This document shows positions 51,850 through 61,172 of a stretch of DNA of 64,000 nt, one piece after another (the first letter of the stretch is position 1; every line of letters begins with the position of its first letter). The stretch spans positions 1 through 64,000 of the forward strand of contig NZ_JACMYP010000012.1 of NCBI RefSeq assembly GCF_020889705.1, in the 5' to 3' direction. The notes beneath the pieces are model-generated. The model did not search any database and was not told the origin of the DNA. It was given only the letters and a program-made list of their open reading frames with translations. The translations under genes and the position numbers were made by a program. Source of the stretch: Bradyrhizobium altum (GTDB lineage: Bacteria > Pseudomonadota > Alphaproteobacteria > Rhizobiales > Xanthobacteraceae).

Positions 51850-52404
51850 TCACTTCACTCCCGGGATCGGGTACTGCTGCAGTACCTCTTTGTAGGTTGG
51901 CTCATTGTCGATCTGCATGGTGGCGAGCACGCGCACGACGGCGCAGTAGAACGCGATGGTCAGCACCAGGTCGGTCATGTGCTCGTCGGAGAGATGCTGC
52001 TTGATCTCGGCGAAGGTCGCCTCCGACATCGCGAGCTCGCGCACCATCTCGCGGGCGCCCTTGAGGATCACCTTCGCCAGCGGCTCGAGCTTCGACGGCT
52101 TGCCATCGGTCTCCGCGATCAGGCCCTCGATGTCGTCGTCGGTGACGCCGAACTCCTTGCCGATCTTCACATGGTGGGTGAACTCGTATTCCGACTTCTC
52201 GAGCCAGCCGACCTGCAGGATCGCGAGCTCGCGCAGCCGCGGGTCGAGCTTGCTCTTGAAGCGGATGTAGCCGCCGATGCCGTTGAAGGCGCGCGCCATG
52301 TCCGGCGAGTTCACCAAGAGCTTGTGCAGATTGGTGTTGCGCTTGAGCATGTCGCGATATTCGGGAGCGACCTGATCGGCTTCGAGATAAGGCAGGCGGG
52401 CCAT
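51850..52404 (-). CDS. Carboxymuconolactone decarboxylase (CMD) family protein
   Basis: A 184-aa helical protein of the AhpD/CMD superfamily. The conserved block RELAILQVGWLEKSEYEFTHH near residue 65 is present, but there is no CxxC redox pair, so peroxidase activity of the AhpD type is unlikely. It sits between the MaoC-like and SDR genes. A decarboxylase or isomerase role in catabolism is possible but unproven. Confidence 0.8.
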   Translation of the reverse strand: MARLPYLEADQVAPEYRDMLKRNTNLHKLLVNSPDMARAFNGIGGYIRFKSKLDPRLRELAILQVGWLEKSEYEFTHHVKIGKEFGVTDDDIEGLIAETDGKPSKLEPLAKVILKGAREMVRELAMSEATFAEIKQHLSDEHMTDLVLTIAFYCAVVRVLATMQIDNEPTYKEVLQQYPIPGVK

Positions 52405-52452
52405 TTGTTGTTGTCCTTGTTGCGGCGGCTTGCGGGAGAGACGGCTGTCGCT

Positions 52453-53403
52453 TCAGCCGTAGAGGGCTTTGTGCTCGCGCTCGTAATTGGCGTAGGAGTC
52501 CTTCATGCTGGCGCCGTTCAGCAGCATCGTCGCAACCTCGGCGTTGTCGGAATCGAACACGGTCGAACGTACCCACATGCTCTCGGTGCGCTTGCTGCCC
52601 GAGAGCGCCACGACCTCGCGCTCGACCCGATAGGTCTCGCCCGGGAACAGCGGCCCGCGCAGCAGGCGGATCTCCTGATCGGCGAACAGCCCGACGGCCG
52701 GGCCGCGAACCGGTAGCCGGTCCTCGCGCGCGCGATACTGGAACAGCACGCTCAGCATCTCCATCGGGATGATGGCGCGGCCCCAGGGATTGTACTCCAG
52801 CGAATAATAATCCGACGGCTCGGTGATCACCTTGAGCTTGTCGGCCAGCGAGAACGGATAGAGATCGCCCATGTTCTGGTCGAAATCCATCTTGATCGCC
52901 TGCCGGGCCGTCTTCATGCCGACCTTGATGTCGGCGAGGATCACGGGATCGGTCAGCGGCTTCAATTCGCCGAGCCTGCGGGCGAGCGCCGTCTCCGTGC
53001 CGTCACCGTCGATCGAGGCGGTGCCGCGCAGGATCTCGGTGCCGTCGGGCTTGATCATTCCGATCGTGCAAACGGTCTGGCCCGGCTTCGGCTTCTCGAT
53101 CTGGGCCTGCACCTCTTCGCCCTCGAACACCGGATTGCGGTAATGCGCGGACAGGCACCCGGTCATGAACCAGGCGCGGCCCCAGATCCGCTCGCATAGC
53201 GGCGCGAACTGGCTGAAATGGGTCGGTCCCTCGATCGTGCCGCCGCGGAAGCCCAGCTTCTGCGCGGTTGCATCGTCGTGAATCGAGGCGTGGGAGTCGT
53301 AGGTCTGGGCCTGAAGCATCTGCTTCGGGCTACGCCAGGGACCCACGAGCAGATTGCCGTTCTCCACGATTTCCGTCGTGAACGCGGATTCGACTTTAAT
53401 CAT
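52453..53403 (-). CDS. MaoC-like / hot-dog fold dehydratase-type protein
   Basis: A 316-aa protein with apparently two hot-dog halves. The first contains YDSHASIHDDATAQKLGFRGGTIEGPTHFSQF, the MaoC hydratase-like Asp/His region. The second carries RGPLFPGETYRVEREVVALSG. I chose the ATG at 53403, preceded by GGGAGAC. It is the first gene of the leftward operon with CMD and SDR and divergent from the indolepyruvate oxidoreductase. Hydration of an unsaturated acyl-CoA is plausible. Confidence 0.7.
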   Translation of the reverse strand: MIKVESAFTTEIVENGNLLVGPWRSPKQMLQAQTYDSHASIHDDATAQKLGFRGGTIEGPTHFSQFAPLCERIWGRAWFMTGCLSAHYRNPVFEGEEVQAQIEKPKPGQTVCTIGMIKPDGTEILRGTASIDGDGTETALARRLGELKPLTDPVILADIKVGMKTARQAIKMDFDQNMGDLYPFSLADKLKVITEPSDYYSLEYNPWGRAIIPMEMLSVLFQYRAREDRLPVRGPAVGLFADQEIRLLRGPLFPGETYRVEREVVALSGSKRTESMWVRSTVFDSDNAEVATMLLNGASMKDSYANYEREHKALYG

Positions 53404-53606
53404 CCTTGGTCTCCCTTTGCGCACCACCGTTCCAAAGATGCCGGGGTTCGGCAAGCCTCGGATGCACAACATGAGATATGTGCTGCGGCCATGGAACGGG
53501 GCTGTTCATGCATAACAAAATCAGTGCGTGCTGATGCATGATCATGGGCAAGAGAATGAGACCGGTTCGGACCGGCGTGACCTGATCGGCGGGGAGCCTG
53601 AAACTG

Positions 53607-56600
53607 ATGGCGTTGATGGAAGTTGGACTGGACGACAAGTACCGGTTGGATACGAAACGAATCTTCCTCTCCGGTACCCAGGCTCTGGTCCGATTGCCGA
53701 TGTTGCAGCGCGAACGCGACCGCGCGCACGGGCTGAACACCGCAGGTTTCATCTCCGGTTACCGCGGTTCGCCGCTCGGCATGTATGACCACGCGCTGTG
53801 GCGGGCGAAATCCTTTCTGAAAGAGCATGACATCGCGTTCGTTCCCGGCCTCAACGAGGACCTGGCGGCGACCGCGGTGTGGGGCAGCCAGCAGGTCGGC
53901 ATGTTCCCCGGGGCCAAGGTCGATGGCGTGTTCGGCATCTGGTACGGCAAGGGTCCCGGCGTCGACCGCTCGCTCGACGCGCTCAAGCACGCCAATTCGG
54001 CCGGCACCTCGCCGAATGGCGGCGTGATCGCGCTGGCCGGTGACGACCATGGCTGCCAATCCTCCACCCTCGCACATCAGAGCGAGCAGGTGTTCGCCTC
54101 GGCGCTGATGCCGGTGGTCAATCCGGCGACGCTGCAGGATTATCTCGACCTCGGCATCCTCGGCTTTGCGCTGTCGCGCTATTCCAGCTGCTGGGTCGGC
54201 TTCAAGGCGATCTCCGAGACCGTCGAAAGCTCGGCCTCGATCGTCAGCGATCCCGATCGCATCAAGATCATCATGCCCGACGATTTCGAGATGCCGCCGG
54301 GCGGGCTCTCGATCCGTTGGCCGGATCCGCCGCTGGAGGCCGAGCGCAGGCTGCACGGGCCCAAGATGGAGGCGGTCGCGGCTTTCGCCCGCGCCAACCG
54401 GTTCGACCGCATCGTGCTGGATTCGAAGCCGGCGCGCCTCGGCATCATGGCGACCGGCAAGGCCTATCTCGATCTGCGCCAGGCGCTCGCCGATCTCGGC
54501 ATCACCGATGCCGAGGCCCAGGCGCTGGGCCTGCGCATCTACAAGGTGGCGCTGACCTGGCCGCTGGAGGCGCGGGGCGCGCGCGACTTCGCCGAAGGCC
54601 TGCAGGACGTGCTCGTCGTCGAGGAGAAGCGCGGCTTCATCGAGGACCAGCTGGTCCGCATCCTCTACAACATGGACGCCTCCAGGCGTCCCTCGGTGGT
54701 CGGCAAGCGCGACGAGAGCGGCGCGCCGCTGCTGCCGAGCGAGGGCGAGCTGACGCCGACCATGGTGGCGGCCGCCGTCGTCGCGCGGCTGCGCAAGCTC
54801 GGCCATCGCAGCCCGCTGCTGGAGCAGCGCCTGGCAAAACTCGAGGCGTTCGATCGCCCGGTCGAGGGCACCGGTACGGCGAAGCTGCAGCGCACGCCGT
54901 ATTTCTGCTCAGGCTGCCCGCACAACTCCTCGACCAAGATTCCCGACGGCAGCCGCGCCATGGCCGGCATCGGCTGTCACGGCATGGCGCTGTCGGTACC
55001 GAACCGCAACACCCAGACCATCTCGCATATGGGTGCGGAAGGCGTGAGCTGGATCGGGCAGGCGCCGTTCACCAGCGAACAGCACGTGTTCCAGAATCTC
55101 GGCGACGGCACCTATACGCATTCGGGCTTGCTGGCGCTGCGCGCGGCGGCCGCGGCCGGCGTCAACATCACCTACAAGATCCTCTACAACGACGCGGTGG
55201 CGATGACCGGCGGCCAGCCGGCCGAAGGCGGCTTCACGGTGGCGCAGATCGCGCACCAGGTCGCGGCCGAGGGCACTAAGCGGCTGGCGATCGTCTCCGA
55301 CGATCCCGACAAATATCCCGCCAATTATTTCCCGTCCGGCGCCACCATTCATCATCGCCGCGAGCTCGATGCCGTGCAGCGTACCTTGCGCGAGATCGAG
55401 GGCCTCACCGTCCTGATCTACGACCAGACTTGCGCTGCCGAGAAGCGCCGCCGCCGCAAGCGCGGGCTGTTTCCCGATCCGGCCAAGCGCGTCTTCATCA
55501 ATGAGCGGGTCTGCGAAGGCTGCGGCGATTGTTCAGTTGCGTCGAACTGCGTCTCGGTGCAGCCGCTGGAGACCGAGCTCGGCCGCAAGCGCCGCATCGA
55601 CCAGTCGAACTGCAACAAGGATTTCTCCTGCATCGAGGGCTTCTGCCCGAGCTTCGTGATGGTGCAGGATCCCAAGCTGCGCAAGGCTGACCGCACCGCG
55701 GCCGATCCCAAGGCGCTGTTCGCGGACCTGCCGGCGCCGCCCGCGGCCGCGCTGAGCAATCCCTACAACATCCTGATCACCGGCATCGGCGGCACCGGCG
55801 TCATCACCATCGGCGCGCTGCTCGGCATGGCCGCGCATGTCGAGGGGCTCGCCTGCTCGACGCTCGACTTCACCGGCCTGTCGCAGAAGAACGGCGCGGT
55901 CATGAGCCATGTCCGGCTCGCGCCCACGTCCGACATGCTGACCACGGTCCGCATCGCCCCCGGCAATGCCAATCTGATCCTCGGCTGCGACCTCGTCGTC
56001 GCCACCAGCGTGCCGGCGCTGAGCCGCGCCGAGCGCGGCGTCACCCGCGCCGTCGTCAACGCCGACCTGCTGCCGACCGCAAGCTTCGTGATCGATCCCG
56101 ATATCGACTTTGAAGCCAGCTCGATGCGCGACGCGCTGAACGGCGCGGTGAGACCGGATGATCTCGACATCCTCGATGCCACCGGGCTTGCCACCGCGCT
56201 GATGGGCGACAGCATCGCGACCAACGCCTTCATGCTCGGCTTCGCGTTCCAGCGTGGCGCGATCCCGCTGTCGCTCGAGGCCATCCTGAAGGCGATCGAG
56301 CTCAACGGCGCTGCGATCGAAATGAACAAGACCGCGTTCTCGTGGGGCCGGCTCGCCGCGCATGATCTGCAGCGCGTGGTCAGCGCCGCGCGCTTCAAGA
56401 ACGCGGGCGCCGCACCGGCGAAAAAGACGCTCGACGAGGCGATCGCGTTCCGTGCCAAGTTCCTCACCGATTATCAGGACGCGGCCTACGCCAAGCGCTA
56501 TCTCGACGACGTCGCACGCGTCCGTTCCGCCGAGGCGGCGGCAGCACCGGGCTCGCAGGACCTGACCGAGGCCTTTGCAAAGGGCCTGTTCAAGCTGATG

Positions 56601-57080
56601 GCCTACAAGGACGAATACGAGGTCGCGCGGCTCTATTCCGACGGCGAGTTCAGCAAGGCCTTGAGGGAGCAGTTCGAGGGCGATTCCGGCTTGAAGGTCT
56701 TGCTGGCGCCGCCGCTGCTGGCGCCGCGCGATCCCGTCACCGGGCGCTTGCAGAAGCGCGAGTTCGGGCCGTGGATTTTCAAGGCGTTCGGCCTGCTGGC
56801 GGGGCTGAAGGGCCTGCGCGGCACCGCGTTCGACATCTTCGGCTACACCGCCGAGCGCAAGATGGAGCGCGCGCTGCCGGTGGATTACTCAGCGATGATC
56901 CTGCGTCACCTCGACGGCAAGAAGTCGCTCGATCTGCCACGTCTGGTGGCGCTAGCGAAGGCCGCGGACCTCGTACGCGGCTACGGCCACATCAAGGAAG
57001 GCAACGTCGCCCGCTACCGCACCGAATGCGCGCGGCTGGAGCGTGCGATCGGCCAGCCGCTGGCCCAGGCGGCCGAATAG
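53607..57080 (+). CDS. Indolepyruvate ferredoxin oxidoreductase, fused alpha-beta type
   Basis: A 1157-aa cytosolic enzyme that oxidatively decarboxylates aryl pyruvates to acyl-CoA with TPP and iron-sulfur clusters. The N-terminal half contains TPP-type regions (LAGDDHGCQSSTLAHQSEQ; ILYNDAVAMTGGQPAEGG). A [4Fe-4S] segment near 640-690 has CEGCGDCSVASNC and later cysteines. The C-terminal gamma-like domain starts ILITGIGGTGVITIG near residue 725. GGGGAG precedes the ATG at 53607. It stands alone in its direction; an aromatic or branched 2-oxoacid is the expected substrate. Confidence 0.88.
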   Translation: MALMEVGLDDKYRLDTKRIFLSGTQALVRLPMLQRERDRAHGLNTAGFISGYRGSPLGMYDHALWRAKSFLKEHDIAFVPGLNEDLAATAVWGSQQVGMFPGAKVDGVFGIWYGKGPGVDRSLDALKHANSAGTSPNGGVIALAGDDHGCQSSTLAHQSEQVFASALMPVVNPATLQDYLDLGILGFALSRYSSCWVGFKAISETVESSASIVSDPDRIKIIMPDDFEMPPGGLSIRWPDPPLEAERRLHGPKMEAVAAFARANRFDRIVLDSKPARLGIMATGKAYLDLRQALADLGITDAEAQALGLRIYKVALTWPLEARGARDFAEGLQDVLVVEEKRGFIEDQLVRILYNMDASRRPSVVGKRDESGAPLLPSEGELTPTMVAAAVVARLRKLGHRSPLLEQRLAKLEAFDRPVEGTGTAKLQRTPYFCSGCPHNSSTKIPDGSRAMAGIGCHGMALSVPNRNTQTISHMGAEGVSWIGQAPFTSEQHVFQNLGDGTYTHSGLLALRAAAAAGVNITYKILYNDAVAMTGGQPAEGGFTVAQIAHQVAAEGTKRLAIVSDDPDKYPANYFPSGATIHHRRELDAVQRTLREIEGLTVLIYDQTCAAEKRRRRKRGLFPDPAKRVFINERVCEGCGDCSVASNCVSVQPLETELGRKRRIDQSNCNKDFSCIEGFCPSFVMVQDPKLRKADRTAADPKALFADLPAPPAAALSNPYNILITGIGGTGVITIGALLGMAAHVEGLACSTLDFTGLSQKNGAVMSHVRLAPTSDMLTTVRIAPGNANLILGCDLVVATSVPALSRAERGVTRAVVNADLLPTASFVIDPDIDFEASSMRDALNGAVRPDDLDILDATGLATALMGDSIATNAFMLGFAFQRGAIPLSLEAILKAIELNGAAIEMNKTAFSWGRLAAHDLQRVVSAARFKNAGAAPAKKTLDEAIAFRAKFLTDYQDAAYAKRYLDDVARVRSAEAAAAPGSQDLTEAFAKGLFKLMAYKDEYEVARLYSDGEFSKALREQFEGDSGLKVLLAPPLLAPRDPVTGRLQKREFGPWIFKAFGLLAGLKGLRGTAFDIFGYTAERKMERALPVDYSAMILRHLDGKKSLDLPRLVALAKAADLVRGYGHIKEGNVARYRTECARLERAIGQPLAQAAE

Positions 57081-57083
57081 GCC

Positions 57084-57181
57084 AGAGCGTTTTCGAGCGA
57101 AGTGGCCACCGGTCCGCGTGAAGAAAGCGCGTCAAAGCGAGAATCTAGAGCCCCGTTTCGATACCAGCGGAACGGGGCTCC
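57084..57181 (+). repeat. GCGTTTTCGAGCGAAG repeat, copy 4 (divergent hairpin)
   Basis: The core module is as in the other copies, then hairpin GAGCCCCGTTTC-GATACCAG-CGGAACGGGGCTC. The hairpin sequence differs wholly from copy 3, but the structure is kept. Confidence 0.85.
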
Positions 57182-57315
57182 AGGCGGCGGGCAGCGGAAC
57201 TTTCCGCGGCCGCCTTGGTTGACCGGTAACCCTGCCCGTAAGCTGCGGCTGGATTCGCGCGGCCGGGCTCCTACATGATGGCTGTTCTGTTCGAGTGATT
57301 TCAGGAGGCCCTTTG

Positions 57316-57747
57316 ATGGTCCTGAAAAGCGCTTTTGTTGCAACTGTTTGCACCGCGTGCCTGGCGTTCGGTGGCGTGGCGCTGGCTGACGACTATCGCC
57401 CAAGCGAGTTCTTCAGCCTCGATCTCTCGCGGGCCGTGCTCTCGCCGAAGCCGCTTGGCCCGCCGGCGCAGTTCGAGCCGGTTCCGGTCGAGGCGAAGAC
57501 CGACCACGGACCGGATCAGCGCGCCAGTGTCGAACCGACGGTCGAGCAGCCGAAAGTCGTGCCGCAGAAGGCCGTGCGGACAAGCAGGGTAACCGCACCG
57601 CGTGAACGCAAGCGCGCAGCGACGCAGGTTCCCGCCCGCGCCAAGCTCGCGCGGCGCCATTCGAATCCGCTCGATGCGGAAGCCCGCGACACCAGGATCC
57701 AGACCTGGCCGTGCCGCACCGGCGGCATCTGCAACTGGCAGCGGTGA
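57316..57747 (+). CDS. Exported hypothetical protein, basic/proline-rich
   Basis: A 143-aa protein with a signal peptide (1 to about 24, GGVALA-DD), a proline- and basic-rich low-complexity middle, and a short C-terminal motif WPCRTGGICNWQR with two cysteines that could form a disulfide. AGGAGG precedes the ATG at 57316. I do not recognise a domain. It is flanked by dispersed repeats on both sides and stands alone. Confidence 0.65.
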   Translation: MVLKSAFVATVCTACLAFGGVALADDYRPSEFFSLDLSRAVLSPKPLGPPAQFEPVPVEAKTDHGPDQRASVEPTVEQPKVVPQKAVRTSRVTAPRERKRAATQVPARAKLARRHSNPLDAEARDTRIQTWPCRTGGICNWQR

Positions 57748-57794
57748 GAGCGCCCGCCGCGCCTGTGCTCTCCCGACGTGCGCCAATCCCAAAC

Positions 57795-57903
57795 CCGTCA
57801 TCCTGAGGAGCGCGCTCTTGCGCGCGTCTCGAAGGATCGACGGCCCGTCTGTGGCCGATTCATCCTTCGAGGCTCGCTCCGCTCGCGCCTCAGGATGACG
57901 GGT
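57795..57903. repeat. Palindromic repeat (CCCGTCATCCTGAGG type)
   Basis: CCCGTCATCCTGAGG at the left is mirrored by CCTCAGGATGACGGG at the right; CGAAGGATCGA and TCCTTCGAGGC pair inside. It is a dispersed-repeat type between the hypothetical gene and phoD. Confidence 0.75.
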
Positions 57904-57960
57904 TCGGCGTTTGCGCGCTTGGCGCCTGACGCCATCCTTCTGCGGTCCATCATCCCCTGA

Positions 57961-58020
57961 GTCATCCCGCCGTCGCAAAACCGTCGGCGCAGAGTCAAGA
58001 AACCGTAAGGGCGGAGTCAA
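57961..58020 (+). promoter_or_regulatory. Six-step 11-bp GTC ladder, candidate multi-site PhoB box for phoD
   Basis: GTC (or GTA once) begins at 57961, 57972, 57983, 57994, 58005 (GTA) and 58016, exactly every 11 bp. The pentamers are GTCAT, GTCGC, GTCGG, GTCAA, GTAAG and GTCAA. PhoB binds direct repeats of CTGTCAT with 11-bp period. The ladder ends 46 bp before the phoD start. Confidence 0.6.
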
Positions 58021-58065
58021 ACAGCGCAGGCAAAACCTTCGTTGCGATTCGACGAAGGGTATTCG

Positions 58066-59646
58066 ATGCCGACAGCGATCTCCGCGAGGAGGCGAGGCCT
58101 CACACGGCGTCAGCTTCTGGTGCGCTCGGCATCGACGGCCGCGCTGGCAGGATTGGGCTCGCTGGCAAAGCCCTATCTGAGCCGCGCCGCGGATCGGCCC
58201 GCGATCGCGGGCATCCAGTCCGGCGACGTCGCCAGCGATTCCGCTGTGATCTGGGCCCGCGCCGATCGCGCCGCGCGGATGCAGATCGAATGCGCCGCGG
58301 TCGAGAGCTTCGCCACCATCCTGCGCACCGCGTTCGCCGATGCGTTGCCCGAGCGCGACTTCACCGCCAAGCTGCTGCTCGACGGCCTGCCGCCGGGCCA
58401 GGACCTGTTCTACCGCATTAGCTTCGCGGATCGCGACGGGATACCCGGTGAAAGCCGCATCGGGCACTTCCGCACTGCGCCGGTCGACCGCCGCTCAATC
58501 TCCTTCGTCTGGTCCGGCGACGTCGTCGGGCAGGGCTGGGGCATCGATCCCGCGCGGGGTGGCCTGCGCAGCTATCGCACCATGCTGAACGAGCGCCCGG
58601 ATTTCTTCATCCATTCCGGTGATCACATCTATGCGGATTGCACGGTGCCGGCGCAGCAGACGCTCCCCAACGGCGAACTCTGGCGCAACATCGTCACCGA
58701 GGAGAAATCGGTCGTCGCCCACAGCCTCGACGAGTTTCGCGGCAACTACAAATACAATTGGCTCGACGACAACTTCCGCGCCTTCCACGCCGAGGTGCCG
58801 ATGTTCGCGCAATGGGACGACCATGAAGTGGCCGACGACTGGTCGCCGATCGGCACCACTGATGCGACCGGCTACGATGCGGACGGCACCTCGCGCCTGG
58901 TGGCGCGGGCGCGGCGCGCCTTCCATGAATTCATGCCGATGCGGCCGATGCCGGAGCGCGACGGCCGGGTCTATCGCAAGATCGCCTACGGGCCGCTGCT
59001 CGACGTCTTCATCATCGACATGCGCTCCTATCGCGATTCCAGCTGGAACAAGCAAGGCGATCCGGACCAGGCGTTCATCCTTGGCCAGGATCAGCTCGCC
59101 TGGCTGAAGCGGGAGCTGGTGGCATCGGATGCCGTCTGGAAGGTGATCGCCGCGGATCTGCCAATCGGCCTCGTCAGCCTGGACGCCGTCGCGCTCGGCG
59201 ACGGCCCGCCGGAGCGGCGCGAGCACGAGATCGCCGATCTCTTGTCCTTCATGAAGCGCGCCGGCATCCGCAACACGGTGTGGCTCACCGCCGACATGCA
59301 CTACACCGCCGCGCATCACTATGATCCGAACCGCGCCGTGTTTCAGGAGTTCGAGCCGTTCTGGGAATTCGTCTCCGGCCCGCTGCATGCCGGCACGTGG
59401 TCGCCGGCCGAACTCGACAACACCTTTGGCCCGAAGGCGATGTACCAGAAGGGCTGCTCGGCCGAGCAGGGCGACAATCTCGCGCCGTGCTTCGGCCTGC
59501 AATTCTTCGGCCGCGTCGACATCGACGGCAAGACCGGCGTGATGACGGTGACGCTGAAGGACGTCGACAACCACGATCTCTGGTTGGTCGACATCGAGCC
59601 GCGGCCGGATGCGCGGCCCGGCCAGATCGTGGCGCAGCATATCTAG
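58066..59646 (+). CDS. phoD: PhoD-type alkaline phosphatase, Tat-exported
   Basis: A 526-aa phosphatase/phosphodiesterase. The Tat leader contains TRRQLLVRSAS (residues 13-23) and cleaves near SRAAD. Metal-site segments of the PhoD family are visible: SGDHIYADC, QWDDHEVADDW and TADMHYTAAHHY. PhoD enzymes release phosphate from organic esters in the periplasm using calcium and iron. The ATG at 58066 has AAGGG upstream. An 11-bp-period GTC ladder precedes it, consistent with PhoB control alongside the phn genes. Confidence 0.9.
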   Translation: MPTAISARRRGLTRRQLLVRSASTAALAGLGSLAKPYLSRAADRPAIAGIQSGDVASDSAVIWARADRAARMQIECAAVESFATILRTAFADALPERDFTAKLLLDGLPPGQDLFYRISFADRDGIPGESRIGHFRTAPVDRRSISFVWSGDVVGQGWGIDPARGGLRSYRTMLNERPDFFIHSGDHIYADCTVPAQQTLPNGELWRNIVTEEKSVVAHSLDEFRGNYKYNWLDDNFRAFHAEVPMFAQWDDHEVADDWSPIGTTDATGYDADGTSRLVARARRAFHEFMPMRPMPERDGRVYRKIAYGPLLDVFIIDMRSYRDSSWNKQGDPDQAFILGQDQLAWLKRELVASDAVWKVIAADLPIGLVSLDAVALGDGPPERREHEIADLLSFMKRAGIRNTVWLTADMHYTAAHHYDPNRAVFQEFEPFWEFVSGPLHAGTWSPAELDNTFGPKAMYQKGCSAEQGDNLAPCFGLQFFGRVDIDGKTGVMTVTLKDVDNHDLWLVDIEPRPDARPGQIVAQHI

Positions 59647-59810
59647 GCTCGCGAAAGCCGTCGCGACATCTTGATTGCCAGCGCCTTGCCCGAAGGGTCG
59701 GTTTGCGGGCAGACTGCGTGTTGGCAGTTCTGCCAATTTCATTCCCACCAGACGATTTGCTGGCATGACGTCGCCGACGACATCGGCGTCCCACGCGTCA
59801 GGAGCTATCC

Positions 59811-60629
59811 ATGGACAATCTGCAGACACAGGGCATCAGCCTGCCGCAGCTCGGGCTCGGCACCTTCCGCATGCAGGGCGATGCCTGCCGCGCGGCGGTC
59901 GAGAGCGCGCTCGGGCTCGGTTACCGGCATATCGACACCGCCGAGATGTACGGCAATGAGGAAGCGATCGGGGCGGCGATCGCGGCTGCGAAGGTCGCGC
60001 GCAAGGACCTGCATGTCACCACCAAGGTCTGGCATGAGAATTTGGCGCCGGATGCGATCCGGAAAGCGTTCGACACCAGCCTGAAGAAGCTGCGGCTCGA
60101 TCACGTCGATCTTTATCTGGTGCACTGGCCTTCGAAGAGCATGAAGCTGCCCGCGGTGTTCGAGACGCTGATGCAGCTGAAGCAGGCGGGCCGTACCCGC
60201 GCGATCGGCGTCGCCAATTTCACCACGGCGCTGCTCAAGACCGTGGTCGAGGACATCAAGGCGCCGATCGCCTGCAACCAGATCGAATATCACGCGATGC
60301 TGGACCAGACGCCGGTGCGCAAATATCTCGCCGCGAAGTCGATCCCGCTGGTGGCCTATTGTCCGCTCGCCCAGGGTCGTTTCGCAACCGACGAGACGCT
60401 GGCGAAAATCGGCAGCAAGCATGATGCGACCGCAGCGCAGGTGGCGCTGAAATGGCTGCTCGATCAGGACGGCGTTGCGGCGATCCCGAAAGCCTCGCGC
60501 GCAGAAAGCCAGCAGGCCAATCTCGACGCGCTGAAGGTCAGGCTCGACGATGACGACCGCAAGGCGATCGCTGCGCTGCGCAAGGACGTGCGCTGCGTCA
60601 ACCCGGGCTTTGCTCCGGCATGGGACTGA
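59811..60629 (+). CDS. Aldo/keto reductase
   Basis: A 272-aa NADPH-dependent reductase of the 2,5-diketogluconate reductase (AKR5-like) group. The tetrad is visible: Asp in GYRHIDTAEMYGNE (about 42), Tyr (about 47), Lys in VTTKVWH (about 71) and His in YLVHWP (about 103). The NADP-binding end reads AIPKASRAE. It stands alone and ends 34 bp before a strong terminator. Substrate unknown. The preceding gap (59647-59810) shows nothing recognisable. Confidence 0.87.
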   Translation: MDNLQTQGISLPQLGLGTFRMQGDACRAAVESALGLGYRHIDTAEMYGNEEAIGAAIAAAKVARKDLHVTTKVWHENLAPDAIRKAFDTSLKKLRLDHVDLYLVHWPSKSMKLPAVFETLMQLKQAGRTRAIGVANFTTALLKTVVEDIKAPIACNQIEYHAMLDQTPVRKYLAAKSIPLVAYCPLAQGRFATDETLAKIGSKHDATAAQVALKWLLDQDGVAAIPKASRAESQQANLDALKVRLDDDDRKAIAALRKDVRCVNPGFAPAWD

Positions 60630-60662
60630 GCCCGACGGGCGTGCGATAAGAAAGTAGAAAAA

Positions 60663-60690
60663 GAAAATGGCTCCGCGAGGAGCCATTTTC
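60663..60690. terminator. Bidirectional intrinsic terminator with GCGA tetraloop
   Basis: GAAAATGGCTCC-GCGA-GGAGCCATTTTC: a perfect 12-bp stem closed by a GNRA loop, with A and T tracts on both sides. It serves the convergent aldo/keto reductase and His-rich peptide genes. Confidence 0.85.
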
Positions 60691-60720
60691 CGTTGTGTCG
60701 GTCTATCGCATGTGCGGCGC

Positions 60721-60939
60721 TTAGTAGCGATCCCGCCTGATCACCATCGTGCGGTCGTGGTCGTGATGCCAGCCGCGATGCCAGCCACGGTCATGGCGCA
60801 TCTCGGCGCGCGAGCCCCAGCCGCGATCCCAGTGATGATGGCCGCCATGCCTGATCACGACGGTCTCAGCGCTCGCAATCGACGGAACAGCCACTGCAAG
60901 CGTGCCAATCGCGGCAAGAACAAAACCAATCCTTTTCAT
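60721..60939 (-). CDS. Small exported His/Arg/Trp-rich protein
   Basis: A 72-aa protein with a signal peptide (1 to about 24, SIASA-E) and a mature part rich in His, Trp, Arg and Asp (GGHHHWDRGWGS, GWHRGWHHDHDR). AGGAGG lies 4 bp before the ATG at 60939. Such short periplasmic proteins are common in Bradyrhizobium; metal or acid buffering is a guess. It is convergent with the aldo/keto reductase over a shared terminator. Confidence 0.7.
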   Translation of the reverse strand: MKRIGFVLAAIGTLAVAVPSIASAETVVIRHGGHHHWDRGWGSRAEMRHDRGWHRGWHHDHDRTMVIRRDRY

Positions 60940-61172
60940 CTCGTCCTCCTCAAATGATGCGAGGAGGAAACCGTGCTGGCATCGAAACGTTCCTCTGGAA
61001 CTGGAGGAGATTTCTGAACGCTTGTTCAGCAATCGTAGCCAGCGCAACAGTCGCCGTGAGTTCGCTGCACTGCCGATGAGTGAGCGTTGTCGCCTCTCTC
61101 GGCGGTCTTGCCTAACCGCCGTGTCCGACGCATCATCGCGCCATAAAAATCAATGTTCGGGGGAACGTTGCC

